From NCBI RefSeq assembly GCF_002909235.1, contig NZ_PHQQ01000008.1, forward strand, positions 95,966-159,965: a stretch of DNA of 64,000 nucleotides, read 5' to 3'. Both the position numbers and the translations under genes were made by a program. Positions 63,331 through 64,000 of this stretch are shown in pieces. A model generated the notes under the pieces. The model was not told the origin of the DNA. It saw only the letters and a program-made list of their open reading frames with translations, and did not search any database. Origin of the DNA: Arenibacter catalasegens (GTDB lineage: Bacteria; Bacteroidota; Bacteroidia; Flavobacteriales; Flavobacteriaceae). Each line of letters starts with the position of its first letter. The first letter of the stretch is position 1.

Positions 63331-63825
63331 TATATGCATCAGCTACTACCATTATGTGGCAGTAGTTAGCCTATGGTTAAGGTGTGGCTATGCTGTGGCT
63401 AAAATAAGTCGTTACTCAATTGCCAACATAATACATACACCTATAAAATACTAATTTTAAAGTAGTTAAAACTAATTTAACTATTAGGGTATTCATAATG
63501 GTCCTGTGGTTAGTATGGTAATAAAAATCATTGATTTTCGAACCCCAGTGAAAGTGAATTATAGACATCCAAAAAAACGCATTACAACGAATATTACTTG
63601 AATACGGGTGGCAAACATTTTCAAAACCTAATATTAGGTATCCTAGAGGGGTCATAGCAAACACTTGGTTGTAGCATTCCAATATGTACACCAACAAAAA
63701 TTACTGAGAATTATAGGATTTACAATACACTAAAATGCAATAAAGTTACGTTTAGTTGACTTTTGGTCTAGTTAAAGTATATTAACAAATTATTATATTT
63801 CTCATAACAACAATTTGAACAAATA

Positions 63826-63909
63826 ATGACGAGAACATTAATTAAAGTACTACTATTATTCACCTTCGTTTTTAGTGGATATTCTATAGATACTGACCCC
63901 CCATTCTAG
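63826..63909 (+). pseudogene. Signal-peptide gene truncated by an insertion
   Basis: ATG 63826 opens MTRTLIKVLLLFTFVFSGYS, a clear signal peptide, then reads through a few codons into the sequence at 63889 and stops at 63907-63909. The gene was probably cut by the mobile element starting at about 63889. The 27-residue product has no function as it stands. Confidence 0.5.
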
Positions 63910-64000
63910 TGATGTTGACCCCTCTTGCTATTTTGGTTTACAAAAGATAAGACATGACAATATTACAGTTTTTTTCTAAGACTATTTCCTTTGAGTTCAA
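63889..64000 (+). mobile_element. Left end of a probable IS21-type element (cut by the window)
   Basis: GATACTGACCCC begins at 63889, and TGACCCC recurs at 63894 and 63916 (22-bp period), as in the repeated terminal sequences of IS21-family elements. An open frame starts at ATG 63954 (MTILQFFSKTISFE) and runs off the window, in the place of an IstA transposase. Family assignment is by resemblance only. Confidence 0.4.

Noticed and set aside
63416..63697. 93-aa minus-strand open frame
   Set aside because: Composition is not protein-like (many Cys/His/Tyr scattered), with no start context or recognisable motif.

Overview
The window looks like a chromosomal segment of a marine Flavobacteriaceae bacterium (phylum Bacteroidota). 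Supporting signs are two SusC/SusD pairs, frequent lipoprotein signal peptides, promoters of the Bacteroidota type (TTG, 17-19 bp, TAnnTTTG), few Shine-Dalgarno sequences, LytTR and STN-type proteins, and REP-like intergenic repeats. Genus cannot be fixed from the sequence alone.

Region 1 (1-25.8 kb) is a polysaccharide utilisation locus. It has two SusC/SusD pairs (173-5108 and 10769-15948) and an AraC regulator divergent from a PhyH-type dioxygenase and a TIM-barrel sugar isomerase/epimerase. Its degradative enzymes are a GH89 alpha-N-acetylglucosaminidase, an NPCBM-containing alpha-galactosidase-like protein, a divergent GH95-like enzyme, a GH141-like beta-helix enzyme, a metallophosphoesterase and a Tat-exported Gfo/Idh protein that lacks the usual EKP lysine. 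This set points to a glycan carrying alpha-GlcNAc, alpha-L-fucose/galactose and perhaps alpha-GalNAc. No sulfatase is present.

Region 2 (25.8-33.5 kb) has a RimK-like ligase plus AstE/AspA-like deacylase pair. It is followed by a blaI/M56-peptidase operon bracketed on both sides by intergenic repeats, including a 320-bp tandem duplication. A secreted esterase follows.

Region 3 (33.6-43.0 kb) has a compact thioredoxin, ApbE flavin transferase, DUF4266 lipoprotein and DUF3570 barrel operon. Next come a 1008-residue kinase/M23/class-III aminotransferase fusion, a sorbosone-dehydrogenase-like lipoprotein, a small secreted protein and a phosphoribosyltransferase.

Region 4 (43.3-51.7 kb) is a hexuronate module. 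It holds a three-gene TRAP transporter, a Gfo/Idh oxidoreductase, tagaturonate reductase (uxaB), altronate dehydratase (uxaA) and a convergent LacI regulator. The same 14-bp palindrome lies at the uxaB promoter and upstream of the lacI gene, which suggests the regulator's operator.

Region 5 (52-58.4 kb) has a LytS/LytTR-type two-component system divergent from a TonB-dependent receptor. A group of stress-type genes follows (DUF2383, HPF/RaiA, a CsbD-like hydrophilic protein).

Region 6 (58.5-64 kb) appears to be the left part of an integrative element. A 43-bp 3' fragment of a tRNA-Asn gene with its terminator is followed by a tyrosine recombinase and small accessory genes. These include a GlcG/HbpS-like protein, a KTSC-domain lipoprotein and unknowns. 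A decayed gene follows, then a signal-peptide gene cut by what looks like the end of an IS21-type element running off the window.
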